Shown here piece after piece: positions 8,381 through 17,032 of a DNA stretch of 64,000 bases (the stretch's first letter is position 1; each line of letters begins with the position of its first letter). Both the position numbers and the translations under genes were made by a program. The DNA comes from an uncultured Pseudoteredinibacter sp. GTDB lineage: Bacteria > Pseudomonadota > Gammaproteobacteria > Pseudomonadales > Cellvibrionaceae. Where the stretch lies: assembly GCF_947500695.1 (NCBI RefSeq), contig NZ_CANMSS010000011.1, forward strand, positions 62,001-126,000. Direction: 5' to 3'. The notes beneath the pieces were generated by a model, which was given only the letters and a program-made list of their open reading frames with translations, was not told the DNA's origin and made no database searches.

Positions 8381-9982
8381 CTACCGGTTAGCGGCAAGAA
8401 TCATATCCGATGCCTTTTCAGCTATCATCATGGTCGGCGCGTTAGTATTGCCGCTAACTACAGTTGGCATAATCGAGGCGTCGATAACTCGCAAGCCTTC
8501 TACGCCATGAACGCAAAGGTTGTCATCAACTACCGCCATTTCATCATTACCCATTTTGCAAGTACCTACAGGGTGGTAGATGTGGCTGGCATTTTCACGA
8601 ATATAAGCTTCAATCTCTTCATCGCTTTGGCGGGCAGATCCCGGGGTGATTTCAGCACCGCTGACTTTGCGCAAGGCTTCCCCTTGTAATAATTCGCGAC
8701 CACGTTTTACGGCGGCGACTAGCAAGTTCATATCTTCAGCTTCGCTGAGAAGATTCAAATCGATAACAGGATCATCAGTCGCATTTTTACTGGCCAAGGT
8801 AACGCTGCCACGACTCTTCGGGCGCAATACACAGACATGTAAGCTATGACCATAAATACTGTAAAAGCTGGTGTCACGTCCATGGTCGCCCATCGCGGCA
8901 GGCGAGAAATGTAACTGAATATCGGGTCGTTCAGCGCTTTCTCCAACTTTGATAAAGCCACCGGCTTCAGCCACAGTAGAAGTTAAATTGCCGCGACGAG
9001 CAAAAATAAATTGGAAAAAAGCTTTGGTAGAATTCCATAGTGCTTTAGGGCGAGTGAGCGCCAAGCTAGTACCGGTATTTTCCTTGGTGGTGATCAATAC
9101 ATCGGCATGCTCTTGTAAGTTTTGCCCGACGCCCGGCAATTCATGCACAGTTTCAATGCCATGCTTATCAAGCTCAACTTTGTCGCCAATACCTGATAGC
9201 TGCAATAACTGTGGAGAGCCAAAGGCACCCGAGCTAATTAGAACTTCTTTATTGGCCTTTAATATGCGGCGCTGATTCCCTTCAATAATCTCAACACCAA
9301 CTGCGCATTTCCCCTCAAAGATAATCTTGCTGGCATGTACCTTACTGATCAGTGTTAAATTACTGCGTTCTTTAAGTACTGGGTGAAGATAGGCCGCTGC
9401 AGCACTATGGCGCAAGCCGTTTTTCTGAGTAGCTTGAAACCAACCAACACCTTCTTGTTCGGCACCATTAAAATCCTGAGTCGCTTTTTCACCTTGCTCT
9501 ACGGCAGAATCGATAAAGGCCTGGCTCAAGGCATGCTGACTGCGCGAATCGGCCACATTTAGTGGGCCGCCAGTACCATGCAATTCATTAGCACCACGCT
9601 CTTGGTGTTGCGAACGCTTAAAATAGGGCAGTACTTCTTCAAAACTCCAGCCCTTATTCCCAGCGGCCGCCCAGCTATCGTAATCTTCCTTCTGACCGCG
9701 CACATAAAGCATGGCATTGATCGAGCTACTACCACCCAGCACCTTACCCCTTGGGCAATAAATCTCTCTGCCATTAAGGGTTTTCTGTGCACTGGAGTTA
9801 TAACACCAGTTAAACAAGCCGCCCGCTAAACTGGCCAAAACCCCGAGCGGGGTATAAACCAATGGATTGCGATCACTACCGCCGGCTTCAATCAAACAAA
9901 CGCGATTTTTAGGATCGGCCGATAGGCGATTGGCCAAAACACAGCCCGCCGAACCGGCGCCAACGATAATGTAATCGTACAT
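8381..9982 (-). CDS. GMC-family FAD-dependent oxidoreductase (choline dehydrogenase-like)
   Basis: A 533-residue flavoprotein. The N-terminus has the dinucleotide motif DYIIVGAGSAGCVLANRL followed by the acidic LIEAGG; the GMC signature GKVLGGSSSINAM is near residue 80; the C-terminal catalytic region has HPVGTCKMG and DASIMPTVVSGNTNAP. The family oxidises alcohols (choline, aliphatic, polyethylene glycol) to aldehydes. No betaine aldehyde dehydrogenase or BetI regulator is adjacent, so choline is not supported as substrate and the symbol betA is withheld. The ribosome-binding site before the ATG is weak. A structured repeat element lies upstream (10156-10334). Confidence 0.88.
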   Translation of the reverse strand: MYDYIIVGAGSAGCVLANRLSADPKNRVCLIEAGGSDRNPLVYTPLGVLASLAGGLFNWCYNSSAQKTLNGREIYCPRGKVLGGSSSINAMLYVRGQKEDYDSWAAAGNKGWSFEEVLPYFKRSQHQERGANELHGTGGPLNVADSRSQHALSQAFIDSAVEQGEKATQDFNGAEQEGVGWFQATQKNGLRHSAAAAYLHPVLKERSNLTLISKVHASKIIFEGKCAVGVEIIEGNQRRILKANKEVLISSGAFGSPQLLQLSGIGDKVELDKHGIETVHELPGVGQNLQEHADVLITTKENTGTSLALTRPKALWNSTKAFFQFIFARRGNLTSTVAEAGGFIKVGESAERPDIQLHFSPAAMGDHGRDTSFYSIYGHSLHVCVLRPKSRGSVTLASKNATDDPVIDLNLLSEAEDMNLLVAAVKRGRELLQGEALRKVSGAEITPGSARQSDEEIEAYIRENASHIYHPVGTCKMGNDEMAVVDDNLCVHGVEGLRVIDASIMPTVVSGNTNAPTMMIAEKASDMILAANR

Positions 9983-10155
9983 AGGGGGAGCTCACTCTTT
10001 ATATTTATCTCATGGGCTATGGTAATGAAAGTGGTTCGCAATTGAATGTATTGTTTTGACACTTGGTGCCAGATTTTGAGTTCTAGTAATGGGTTGACCG
10101 GGCCGGTCTCTAAGGTGGTGTAGATTGGTGGCATATTGAAGATTGTTGCGCAGTA

Positions 10156-10334
10156 GATTTTAGTTCTTGTGGGAGTAGATTTGAAACCGTAGAGAGGTAT
10201 GACCAATTTTCCCGGAGAAAATTTGGGCTTGGCCGAAGGCTGAGCACCCGGATGGTGCGAATCCACGCCTCGAAGTCGAGCGCCCGCGGATGGTTTAAGC
10301 GTGTTTCAAATCTGCTTCCACAAGGACTGAAATC
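10156..10334 (+). repeat. 179-bp element with 32-bp inverted arms; MITE/BIME-like or structured RNA
   Basis: The left arm (10156-10187) and right arm (10303-10334) are inverted repeats matching at 28 of 32 positions. All four differences are transitions that give G-U pairs in plus-strand RNA, so a full 32-bp RNA stem is possible only from the plus strand. The ~115-nt interior contains further hairpins: AATTTTC/GAAAATT, GCACC/GGTGC around CGGAT, and CTCGA/TCGAG. It lies between the minus-strand GMC and aldo-keto reductase genes, ending 8 bp from the latter's stop. No T-tract or promoter is obvious. The 9983-10342 gap holds nothing else I can support. Confidence 0.6.
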
Positions 10335-10342
10335 GGGCAGTC

Positions 10343-11146
10343 TCAGCCATTGTTCATAGTCTGCATATAACTCTCAACATTCCCCACCAAATGCTGCAAA
10401 TTAATCGTCCCAATAATCGCCGCCGTCGCGCCAGGATGCGAAAAAACAAACTTCATACTTTCCGCAACACCACTAGCTTGATTGTTATGGGCAATGTGCC
10501 CACTGGCTAATGCTTTTTTGATAAGAGCTGTTTTATGATTAGCGGCACAAAAATCCAATACCTCAGCCTCAGCTGTTTCATTCAAATTGTAAGTAATCAT
10601 CACACAGTCTGATTGCTTTGCAGCAGCAATGCCACCGGCAACCGTTTTGGTAGACATGCCCGTGGCACGAATTAGACCAGCTTGTTTTAGCTCAGCGAGT
10701 GCTTCCAAACCACCCTGAGAAATAACATCTAAATCATTGCCATCAGAATGTAGCAGAAGCATATCAATATAATCCGTATTCAAACGCCTTAAACTACGCT
10801 CAACACTTTTACGAATATGCTCAGGTCGAAAGTCAAAACTGGATTCACCATTATCGAACTCTTCACCTGCCTTACTAACAATCACCCAATCTTCACGTTG
10901 CCCCTTTAAAAGCTTACCTAAACGCTCCTCGCTACTGCCATAAGCTGGCGCAGTATCGATAAGATTTATCCCGCAGGATTTTGCAGTGGCTAATAACTCT
11001 TTCGCCTCGGCATCACTCGGTAACTCGAAAGCACTTGGATATTTTACCCCCTGATTCCGGCCAAGCTTCACCGTGCCAAGTCCCAGAGGACTGATATTAA
11101 AGTCTAAGCCTGGGGCGTTTTTTTGAGGAAGCAGAACATGGCTCAT
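10343..11146 (-). CDS. Aldo/keto reductase
   Basis: A 267-residue (beta/alpha)8 NADPH-dependent reductase. The catalytic tetrad is visible: Asp and Tyr in LIDTAPAYGSSEERLG, Lys in WVIVSKAG, and His in DMLLLHSDG. At 267 residues it is shorter than typical ~320-residue members, as in compact bacterial AKRs. Its ATG overlaps the stop of the upstream FAD oxidoreductase gene by 4 bp (ATGA), so the two are co-translated and probably act in one pathway; one could form and the other reduce a carbonyl. The substrate is unknown. Confidence 0.85.
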   Translation of the reverse strand: MSHVLLPQKNAPGLDFNISPLGLGTVKLGRNQGVKYPSAFELPSDAEAKELLATAKSCGINLIDTAPAYGSSEERLGKLLKGQREDWVIVSKAGEEFDNGESSFDFRPEHIRKSVERSLRRLNTDYIDMLLLHSDGNDLDVISQGGLEALAELKQAGLIRATGMSTKTVAGGIAAAKQSDCVMITYNLNETAEAEVLDFCAANHKTALIKKALASGHIAHNNQASGVAESMKFVFSHPGATAAIIGTINLQHLVGNVESYMQTMNNG

Positions 11147-12360
11147 GAGCTAAGGTCTTCTTTGGATGGAAAAAGTTTATCCCAAGGTGCTTTAGAAATT
11201 TTAGCTTCGGGTAAATTGGGTAGAGTAGATTGTTGGCTTAGAGTTTGATCCGCCGCTTTAAGTTGCTCGATAGCTTGATCGGCAAAGTTCGGGCTAAGCG
11301 CCAGTTTAGTAGGCCAGCCGACGATAACATTATTAATGCCTGCGGCACATTCGGCAAAGGCCTTGTCTGGTCTTACCAAACCCTTCTGCCTAGGCTCAGC
11401 GCGATTAATGGGAAGGCTGCACCATTGGGCCTTACTAAAATCCAGCCAAGGGAATAATTCAGCCAGCTCTTGCTTGGCCTGGTCAATGAGTTCTTCAGGG
11501 CTTTGCTTAGCGCCAGCTTCTGCCAGGCTGCCGCCCAAATACCATACCTGCTCGCCATCTTCGCAAGAGTGACTAGAGATGGTTAAGCGTGGAGTGCTCT
11601 CAGCACCCATACAATGGCCATAAAAACGAAAAGGTAAGTTATGTTTTACGCAGACCTGCTGCAATGGCCTTAGCTGCATGGTGGGTTTTTTCAGGCCTAG
11701 GTTTTCCAGTAAAGTGGCATTAGCTTCGCCAGCGCAAAATACAAAATTATTGGCTTGAATAATCTGTTCTTCACCATCTTCATCGGTGAGGCAAAGCTGT
11801 GCGTTATCAGCTTCTTTAAGCCAGTGGTGCTTGCTTGGTAGTTTAAAAATTCTCTCCCGATAAGGCTCGCTAAGTGCCTTAAGTAATGAAGGCGTATCTA
11901 CAACGATATCCAAAAGTTTATAGACTTGTGCACTACTTTGGCCTTGGAAGAGCGCGGGTAAATCCGCGCCTTTCACTTGCTCCACGCGCCCGCGTGTAAG
12001 TTTGCTGGCAAAGAAAGTACTGATCTTAGAGCTGCTCAGCTGGCTAGAAAACATATAGAAGTCTTCGCTCAGCAGCTTGGCAGATTGTAAGTTGATTTCG
12101 CCCGTGCCAGCAAAGCACTCACCCCAGCGGCGGGGCATATCAGCAATCGCCTCGGAGGCACCGCTAAGTGCGCCAGCTAGGGTGTACTTGATGCCGCCAT
12201 GAATCATTCCTTGTGAAGCTAAGGTTTGCCCAGCGCCAAGAGCCTCTCGCTCAAATAATGCACAGTGCCTGCCCTGTTGCTGCAGGCGGTTTAGTAGCCA
12301 TAAGCCAGCAATGCCGCCGCCGATAATGGCGGTATCCAGTTTGATGGGGGCTGATGCCAT
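11143..12360 (-). CDS. FAD-dependent DAO-type oxidoreductase
   Basis: A 405-residue flavoenzyme. The N-terminal Rossmann motif is AIIGGGIAGLWLLNRL, followed by the acidic LFERE and the DAO-like GQTLASQGMIHGG segment. The family includes glycerol-3-phosphate, D-amino-acid and 2-hydroxy-acid dehydrogenases; none can be chosen from motifs alone. A C-terminal LVRPDKAFAECAAGINNVIVGW-like region, where DAO proteins close the FAD site, is present. It is the first gene of a two-gene minus-strand operon with the aldo/keto reductase (4-bp overlap) and is divergent from waaA, with ~100 bp between starts. Probably cytosolic or membrane-associated. Confidence 0.8.
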   Translation of the reverse strand: MASAPIKLDTAIIGGGIAGLWLLNRLQQQGRHCALFEREALGAGQTLASQGMIHGGIKYTLAGALSGASEAIADMPRRWGECFAGTGEINLQSAKLLSEDFYMFSSQLSSSKISTFFASKLTRGRVEQVKGADLPALFQGQSSAQVYKLLDIVVDTPSLLKALSEPYRERIFKLPSKHHWLKEADNAQLCLTDEDGEEQIIQANNFVFCAGEANATLLENLGLKKPTMQLRPLQQVCVKHNLPFRFYGHCMGAESTPRLTISSHSCEDGEQVWYLGGSLAEAGAKQSPEELIDQAKQELAELFPWLDFSKAQWCSLPINRAEPRQKGLVRPDKAFAECAAGINNVIVGWPTKLALSPNFADQAIEQLKAADQTLSQQSTLPNLPEAKISKAPWDKLFPSKEDLSS

Positions 12361-12461
12361 AGGTCTTTGAGCCTCGAGTGCTGAGCTGCGTGCAGCTACT
12401 GTATGGTATTGGCAGATTGCTTTATTATAACGTGAATTAATTAAGAGTCTGCTTTAGCCCG

Positions 12462-13751
12462 ATGCGTTTTTTCTACAGCCTAATCTTTTACCTTGCCCTG
12501 CCGGCCGTTTTACTGCGCTTGCTGTGGCGTGCCATCAAGGCGCCGGCCTACGCTAAGCGATGGCAGGAGCGTTTTGGGCTGTTTCCAAAGCTTACAGATT
12601 CGCGCCCAGTGATATGTTTGCACTCGGTATCGGTAGGCGAGACGATCGCGGCCAGCCCGCTGATAAAGCGCCTGTTAGAGGACTACCCTGATCATCAGCT
12701 AATGGTGACTACAACTACACCGACTGGCTCGGCTTTACTGCAGGATCGTTTTGCAGGCCAACTGGCGCATGTGTACTTGCCTTATGATCTGCCCGATGCT
12801 GTCGCACGCTTTTTAAATAAACTAGAGCCAGAGCTTATGTTGGTAATGGAGACCGAGCTGTGGCCTAACTTATTGGCGGCTTGTAAAAAGCGAGGCATAC
12901 CCAGTTTGCTACTAAATGGGCGTTTATCAGAGCGCTCGGCGAAGGGCTATCAGCGGGTTTCCGCCTTAAGTGCTCCAATGTTCGCTGCCTTAAGCGGGGT
13001 GTATGCCCAAAGTGAAGCAGATCGGCAGCGCTTTATTAGTACAGGTGCAAAGGCTGAAAGCACGGTTGTCAGTGGCAATATCAAATTTGATTTGCAATTA
13101 AATAATGAGCTGCGTGAGCAGGCCAAAAAACTAAAGCAGCAGTGGCGCGAATGCTCAGCGGGTAAAGAAAAATTCCTCATTGCCGCCGCTTCCACTCATC
13201 CGGGCGAAGATGAAATTATCCTTGAAGCGTTTGGCCAGCTGCTACAGCAGGAGCCACAGGCCCGTTTGTTGCTGGTTCCTCGTCACCCCGAGCGTTTTAA
13301 TGAGGTTGCTCGCTTAATTGAAGAGCAAGGCCTGAACATGCAGCGCCGCAGTGAAACTAAAAGCAGCAAGGCCCTAGAAGATAACTGCCAAGTTATCTTG
13401 GGGGACACCATGGGGGAAATGTTGTGTTTCTTTGGCGCTGTTGATGCTGCATTTATTGGTGGCAGTTTGGTGGATCGCGGCGGTCACAATATGATTGAGG
13501 CCGCAGCATGGGGCTTACCCATCGTTACCGGTAAAAGCTGTTTTAACTTTGTAGAGGCGAATAGTCTTTTGCAAACAGCTGGTGCATTGCTGCAAGTGGA
13601 AAATGCTGCAGAGTTGGCCGATCACTGGAAGCGATTAATGAATGAGCCCGAGCAGGTAAAAACTATGTCGACGGCTGCCCTAGAGGTTGCTGAAAATAAT
13701 CGCGGAGCTTTAGATAAAATGATGATGGGCATTGCTGCCCATCTAAAATAA
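12462..13751 (+). CDS. waaA: 3-deoxy-D-manno-octulosonic acid (Kdo) transferase
   Basis: WaaA (KdtA) adds Kdo from CMP-Kdo to lipid IVA, the committed step of LPS inner-core assembly, at the cytoplasmic face of the inner membrane. The 429-residue length is normal. Residues ~1-20 form the membrane anchor (FFYSLIFYLALPAVLLRLLW). The N-terminal glycosyltransferase half has HSVSVGET with the catalytic Glu region, and METELWPNL; the C-terminal half has LLVPRHPERF and FIGGSLVDRGGHNMIEAA. The gene is separated by only 4 bp from the convergent M48 peptidase gene. With hldE it forms the LPS-core content of this window. Confidence 0.96.
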   Translation: MRFFYSLIFYLALPAVLLRLLWRAIKAPAYAKRWQERFGLFPKLTDSRPVICLHSVSVGETIAASPLIKRLLEDYPDHQLMVTTTTPTGSALLQDRFAGQLAHVYLPYDLPDAVARFLNKLEPELMLVMETELWPNLLAACKKRGIPSLLLNGRLSERSAKGYQRVSALSAPMFAALSGVYAQSEADRQRFISTGAKAESTVVSGNIKFDLQLNNELREQAKKLKQQWRECSAGKEKFLIAAASTHPGEDEIILEAFGQLLQQEPQARLLLVPRHPERFNEVARLIEEQGLNMQRRSETKSSKALEDNCQVILGDTMGEMLCFFGAVDAAFIGGSLVDRGGHNMIEAAAWGLPIVTGKSCFNFVEANSLLQTAGALLQVENAAELADHWKRLMNEPEQVKTMSTAALEVAENNRGALDKMMMGIAAHLK

Positions 13752-13755
13752 GCAC

Positions 13756-15000
13756 TTACTGTGGCGCAGGGCAGTCTATGCCTCCAGCAGATTGAACTCG
13801 CTCTTCAGTGCCTGGATGGGTGCTGAGGTAGTTTAAGGCGTCTCTAAGGTCAAACTCTTCGTCCCAGCCCATTTGTTTTTTCAGCTTCTCTTTCCAATCG
13901 AGTTCTTTTTCTTCCTTGTTATCTTTTTCTGCCTTGTCGCTGTTAGGTCCTGTCGTGCTGGTATTGTTTTTTGGATCGTCACTTTCCAATTTTTCTAAAA
14001 GCTCGGCAGCATCAATTGGCTCTTGCTCTTTCGGTTTTGCATCTTCAATAACGATATCGCCGACATTGTTTGTATCGAGCGTAATATCATGAGCCGCCAT
14101 AAGATGAGTTAGGCCAGCGCCGAGGCAGCTGCTGGGCACATTGATTTGCTCTAGCATCTCAATGGAGAAATGATCCGCTTCTCGTTCAAGGTCGCGGCTA
14201 TAAGAGAGTTGCTGGAAAATAACGGGGCCGGAAACAAGCACTGTCTCCGCTAAAACGCTGACATCACCTACAATAACTGAGAGCAATGCGACGGTACCCA
14301 AAGATTGAATGATATTGCGGATACCGTGATATTGCTCTACATGGCCGGCTTCATGAGCTAATACCGCCAATATCTCATTTTCATTATTGAGTGCCGTTAC
14401 CAATTCATCGGTTACCAGTATGTGGCCACCTGGCAAGGCGAAGGCATTAGCACCGATGCCGGGACTGCTTTTGCTTAATAGGGTATAGCGCTGTTGATTG
14501 GGTAGGCGCTGCCAAGCGTTTTCTAGCAGGCGCTTGCCATCCTCATCGAGTTTGCTTTCGTTGAAATATCCTTGAAGCTGCTGCAAGGCCTGATTATCTA
14601 AAGCCAGCAAGGCCTCTTTGGGTATTTGAGGGGCTAGCACTTTCGCTGCCAGCGGCATGCCCACTTTAATATACAGTAGGGCAATGACGGGGAGCATTAC
14701 CATAGCGGCCAGTGCAAAGCCGCGGCTTTTTTCCCAATAGTGAACTAGCCGCGAAGCGCTGGGTTTTGCAAAAATTACTTCAATAGCCTGGTGATCTTCA
14801 CACTCAAAGCAATCACCATTTGGCAATTCAATGCGATAGGGCATGCGGCCAATTGGGGCCGAAAGCTGGCACTGCTCAATAGACAGCTCTTGCAGTATTT
14901 CGCCACTGCTCTGAAAGCGTAAACGTTGCCCTTCGTTGAAAAGCTTCGCTGAAACTTGCTCAGAGCTATGGGCTCGATAATATTTCCCGGTTAGGCTCAT
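13756..15000 (-). CDS. M48-family zinc metallopeptidase, membrane anchored
   Basis: A 414-residue protein. A membrane helix lies at ~95-118 (FALAAMVMLPVIALLYIKV); the zinc-binding HExxH is in VLAHEAGHVEQYHG (~residues 217-230), with a third ligand Glu probably in DLEREADHFS. The C-terminal ~100 residues are acidic and charged (KAEKDNKEEKE) and end in a STHPGTEERVQ segment typical of Oma1/BepA-like M48 peptidases. The N-terminal ~80 residues form an extra domain. It lies 6 bp after the DUF898 membrane protein gene, so the two are one operon; this pairing recurs in gammaproteobacteria. It probably acts in envelope quality control. Confidence 0.88.
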   Translation of the reverse strand: MSLTGKYYRAHSSEQVSAKLFNEGQRLRFQSSGEILQELSIEQCQLSAPIGRMPYRIELPNGDCFECEDHQAIEVIFAKPSASRLVHYWEKSRGFALAAMVMLPVIALLYIKVGMPLAAKVLAPQIPKEALLALDNQALQQLQGYFNESKLDEDGKRLLENAWQRLPNQQRYTLLSKSSPGIGANAFALPGGHILVTDELVTALNNENEILAVLAHEAGHVEQYHGIRNIIQSLGTVALLSVIVGDVSVLAETVLVSGPVIFQQLSYSRDLEREADHFSIEMLEQINVPSSCLGAGLTHLMAAHDITLDTNNVGDIVIEDAKPKEQEPIDAAELLEKLESDDPKNNTSTTGPNSDKAEKDNKEEKELDWKEKLKKQMGWDEEFDLRDALNYLSTHPGTEERVQSAGGIDCPAPQ

Positions 15001-15006
15001 GTTGTA

Positions 15007-16410
15007 TTAAAACCCGAAGTCAAAATCAAAGGCTTCGCCAACTTCATCGCCTACAGCATTGGTGTGTTGCTGATTGTGGGCAATAAATTGATCGCTATCA
15101 CCGCAGTATTCAATGGCTTCAATTTGCATTTTTAAGATGCGAATTTTAATCCATGGGTAAGCAAAGCCCAGTGTAATCACCATCAATACCGTATTGATCA
15201 CCCAGAGCTTGGCATAGGCATAAATGCTGAGGTTTGAGCGAAACTTGATATCGGCCAAGGTGAGAGTGTCAAAGGTGTCATTAAAAATACGACCGCGCCA
15301 ATAGGCATACGCCGCCATATAAGATGCGATCATCAATCCATAAACAAAGACAATGGCAAGGGTGATCAGTATCGCCATGCTGGCGCCGCCTTCGAACTCG
15401 ATGCCAAAACCAAAAATAATTGCTGCTGCGATTCCGGCAATAATGCCGCCAATGAGCATAACGGCCATACCCGCGGCAATGGATATACCGAAGGCTATCC
15501 AAAAATGCTCAGAAAAACGGCCGCGCTTTAAGTCGACATTGAATGTGCTCTGGCCATACTGACTATGGCGGGTATTAAAGTTGCGAACATCGCAAATAAA
15601 CAGTGGAAAGATAAAACACATGGCCATTACGATAAGACCATAGAAGCCCATTAAGCGGGTAAAGTCTTCCATGCCTTCAAATGGATCGATGTCTTCACCG
15701 CTTTGGGCGTCATCTTGAATATCGTCTGCAGAGAATTCAGGACTTATGCTGCCATCTTCTTCATTATAGTTGTACTCAGTGACGGCTGACTCGCTCTCCT
15801 CAAGTAGCTCTTGTTCAGCCTGCTCTTCATAGCGCTGCTCGGCGCGCTGTTCCATATCCTCGCTCCAGGCCAGGATTTCATTACTGATGTGGATAATTCC
15901 GGCTGCAGCAATTAATAGGGCAACCAAATAAGGCCAAAGCGCTTTGTAGGCATCACTGATTTTTCCGTTGAACCCAAAGCGAATATTACGCAAGCTGGTG
16001 TGGCGTAAACGAAAGCCTAAAGCGCGCACCATAAACATAGGCAACAGGCCAAGAACAATAGCGGCCGATATAAAGGGGATGGCGTTATGGAGTAATGCAC
16101 CTTGGGACCAGCCGATTAAAAGCACAATAGCAATAATTCGACCTAGCAGAATCTGCAGCGGCTTGCCGTGAAAGTCCAATCGTCCGCCGGCAACTTCGGT
16201 ATGGCCATAAAAATAGCGGCGCTCACGCACTGTAGCCCAAGCTGAGTAGATGCCGAGGGTCAACAAGGTTAATACTAAATTGACAATCCAAATGCGAAAA
16301 TACTCGCCGCCATTGCCGTGAAATTTTATCAGTTGCCACTGTGGCTCGGGAGAGCTCGCTGCCGGCGTGCTAATTGGCTCGTCCGTGGAGGGTGATTGGG
16401 AATCTGACAT
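15007..16410 (-). CDS. YjgN/DUF898 multi-pass membrane protein
   Basis: A 467-residue inner-membrane protein of the DUF898 family. The N-terminal WQLIKFHGNGGEYFRIW and YSAWATVRERRYFYGHT segments are family hallmarks, repeated in the second half as YGQSTFNVDLKRGRFSEHFW. About six to eight hydrophobic helices are visible. An acidic insert around residues 195-235 (rich in E and D) is unusual in length. I chose the ATG at 16410 because AAGGAA sits 5 bp before it; an in-frame ATG at 16416 overlaps that site. It is co-transcribed with the M48 peptidase. The function of the family is not established; transport or envelope roles are only guesses. Confidence 0.85.
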   Translation of the reverse strand: MSDSQSPSTDEPISTPAASSPEPQWQLIKFHGNGGEYFRIWIVNLVLTLLTLGIYSAWATVRERRYFYGHTEVAGGRLDFHGKPLQILLGRIIAIVLLIGWSQGALLHNAIPFISAAIVLGLLPMFMVRALGFRLRHTSLRNIRFGFNGKISDAYKALWPYLVALLIAAAGIIHISNEILAWSEDMEQRAEQRYEEQAEQELLEESESAVTEYNYNEEDGSISPEFSADDIQDDAQSGEDIDPFEGMEDFTRLMGFYGLIVMAMCFIFPLFICDVRNFNTRHSQYGQSTFNVDLKRGRFSEHFWIAFGISIAAGMAVMLIGGIIAGIAAAIIFGFGIEFEGGASMAILITLAIVFVYGLMIASYMAAYAYWRGRIFNDTFDTLTLADIKFRSNLSIYAYAKLWVINTVLMVITLGFAYPWIKIRILKMQIEAIEYCGDSDQFIAHNQQHTNAVGDEVGEAFDFDFGF

Positions 16411-16565
16411 GGGCATTCCTTATGTTTACAGTCTATTCCTTGCGCAAAACTGTATCATCTGAGTACTGTTTTCTGCATTTGGTGCCCAAGTGTACGTTAA
16501 AAGCGCAGCACCAAGCCATACCGCCAGTGAAAATCAGCGTTTTGCACTATACCCATGAATATGTC

Positions 16566-16581
16566 CATGGATATATCCATG
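16566..16581. promoter_or_regulatory. 16-bp perfect palindrome between divergent genes
   Basis: CATGGATATATCCATG is a perfect palindrome, 155 bp upstream of the DUF898 start and 85 bp upstream of the DUF2750 start. It is embedded in a local ATATCCATG-like direct repetition. Its symmetry and position would suit a dimeric repressor site, but no cognate regulator is adjacent and no second copy was found. Confidence 0.3.
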
Positions 16582-16665
16582 TAAAGGCCCTTATAAAAGC
16601 TCATCCCAGCACCTAAAATCCAGTACAATAAACAACTTATACCGCCTGATTTAGAAGAGAGCCCC

Positions 16666-17031
16666 ATGACGGAAGCATTGTCATCCAATATCGAAGAAAA
16701 CTTCGACCGATTTATCGTAGAAGCCTTAGAAACTGGCTGCGTTTGGGGCTTGGAAGGCCCAGAAGGCTGGGCTTTATGCCCATCGGAGCAATATGGTGAA
16801 ACGGACGTTATGCCATTTTGGAGCCAGCCCGAATTTGCCAAGGCCCACTGTGTAGAGGATTGGTCGGCTTATCAGCCCGTCGCAGTATCGGTAGAAGAGT
16901 TTATGGATAAATGGCTGCCTGGTATGCATGAAGACGTTTATCTAGTGGGTATCAATTGGGATAGTGAAATGGAAGGCATGGAGATAGAGCCGCTGGACTT
17001 ATTAGAAGAATTCGAAAACGAAATCAGCTGA
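16666..17031 (+). CDS. DUF2750 family protein
   Basis: A 121-residue acidic protein with the complete DUF2750 pattern: CVWGLEGPEGWALCPSE, DVMPFWSQPEFAKAHC and LPGMHEDVYLVGINWD. The family is small, cytosolic and uncharacterised. The next gene, a radical SAM enzyme, starts 1 bp after its stop, so the two are surely co-translated. Context (radical SAM, thioesterase, Smr nuclease) does not fix a role. Confidence 0.88.
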   Translation: MTEALSSNIEENFDRFIVEALETGCVWGLEGPEGWALCPSEQYGETDVMPFWSQPEFAKAHCVEDWSAYQPVAVSVEEFMDKWLPGMHEDVYLVGINWDSEMEGMEIEPLDLLEEFENEIS

Positions 17032-17032
17032 T

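Noticed and set aside
8381..9982. Choline dehydrogenase (betA) as a firm name
   Set aside because: No betB, betI or choline transporter nearby; GMC substrate cannot be inferred.
9892..10266. 124-codon minus-strand frame over the GMC gene start
   Set aside because: Overlaps the GMC gene in another frame and the structured repeat; no family similarity.
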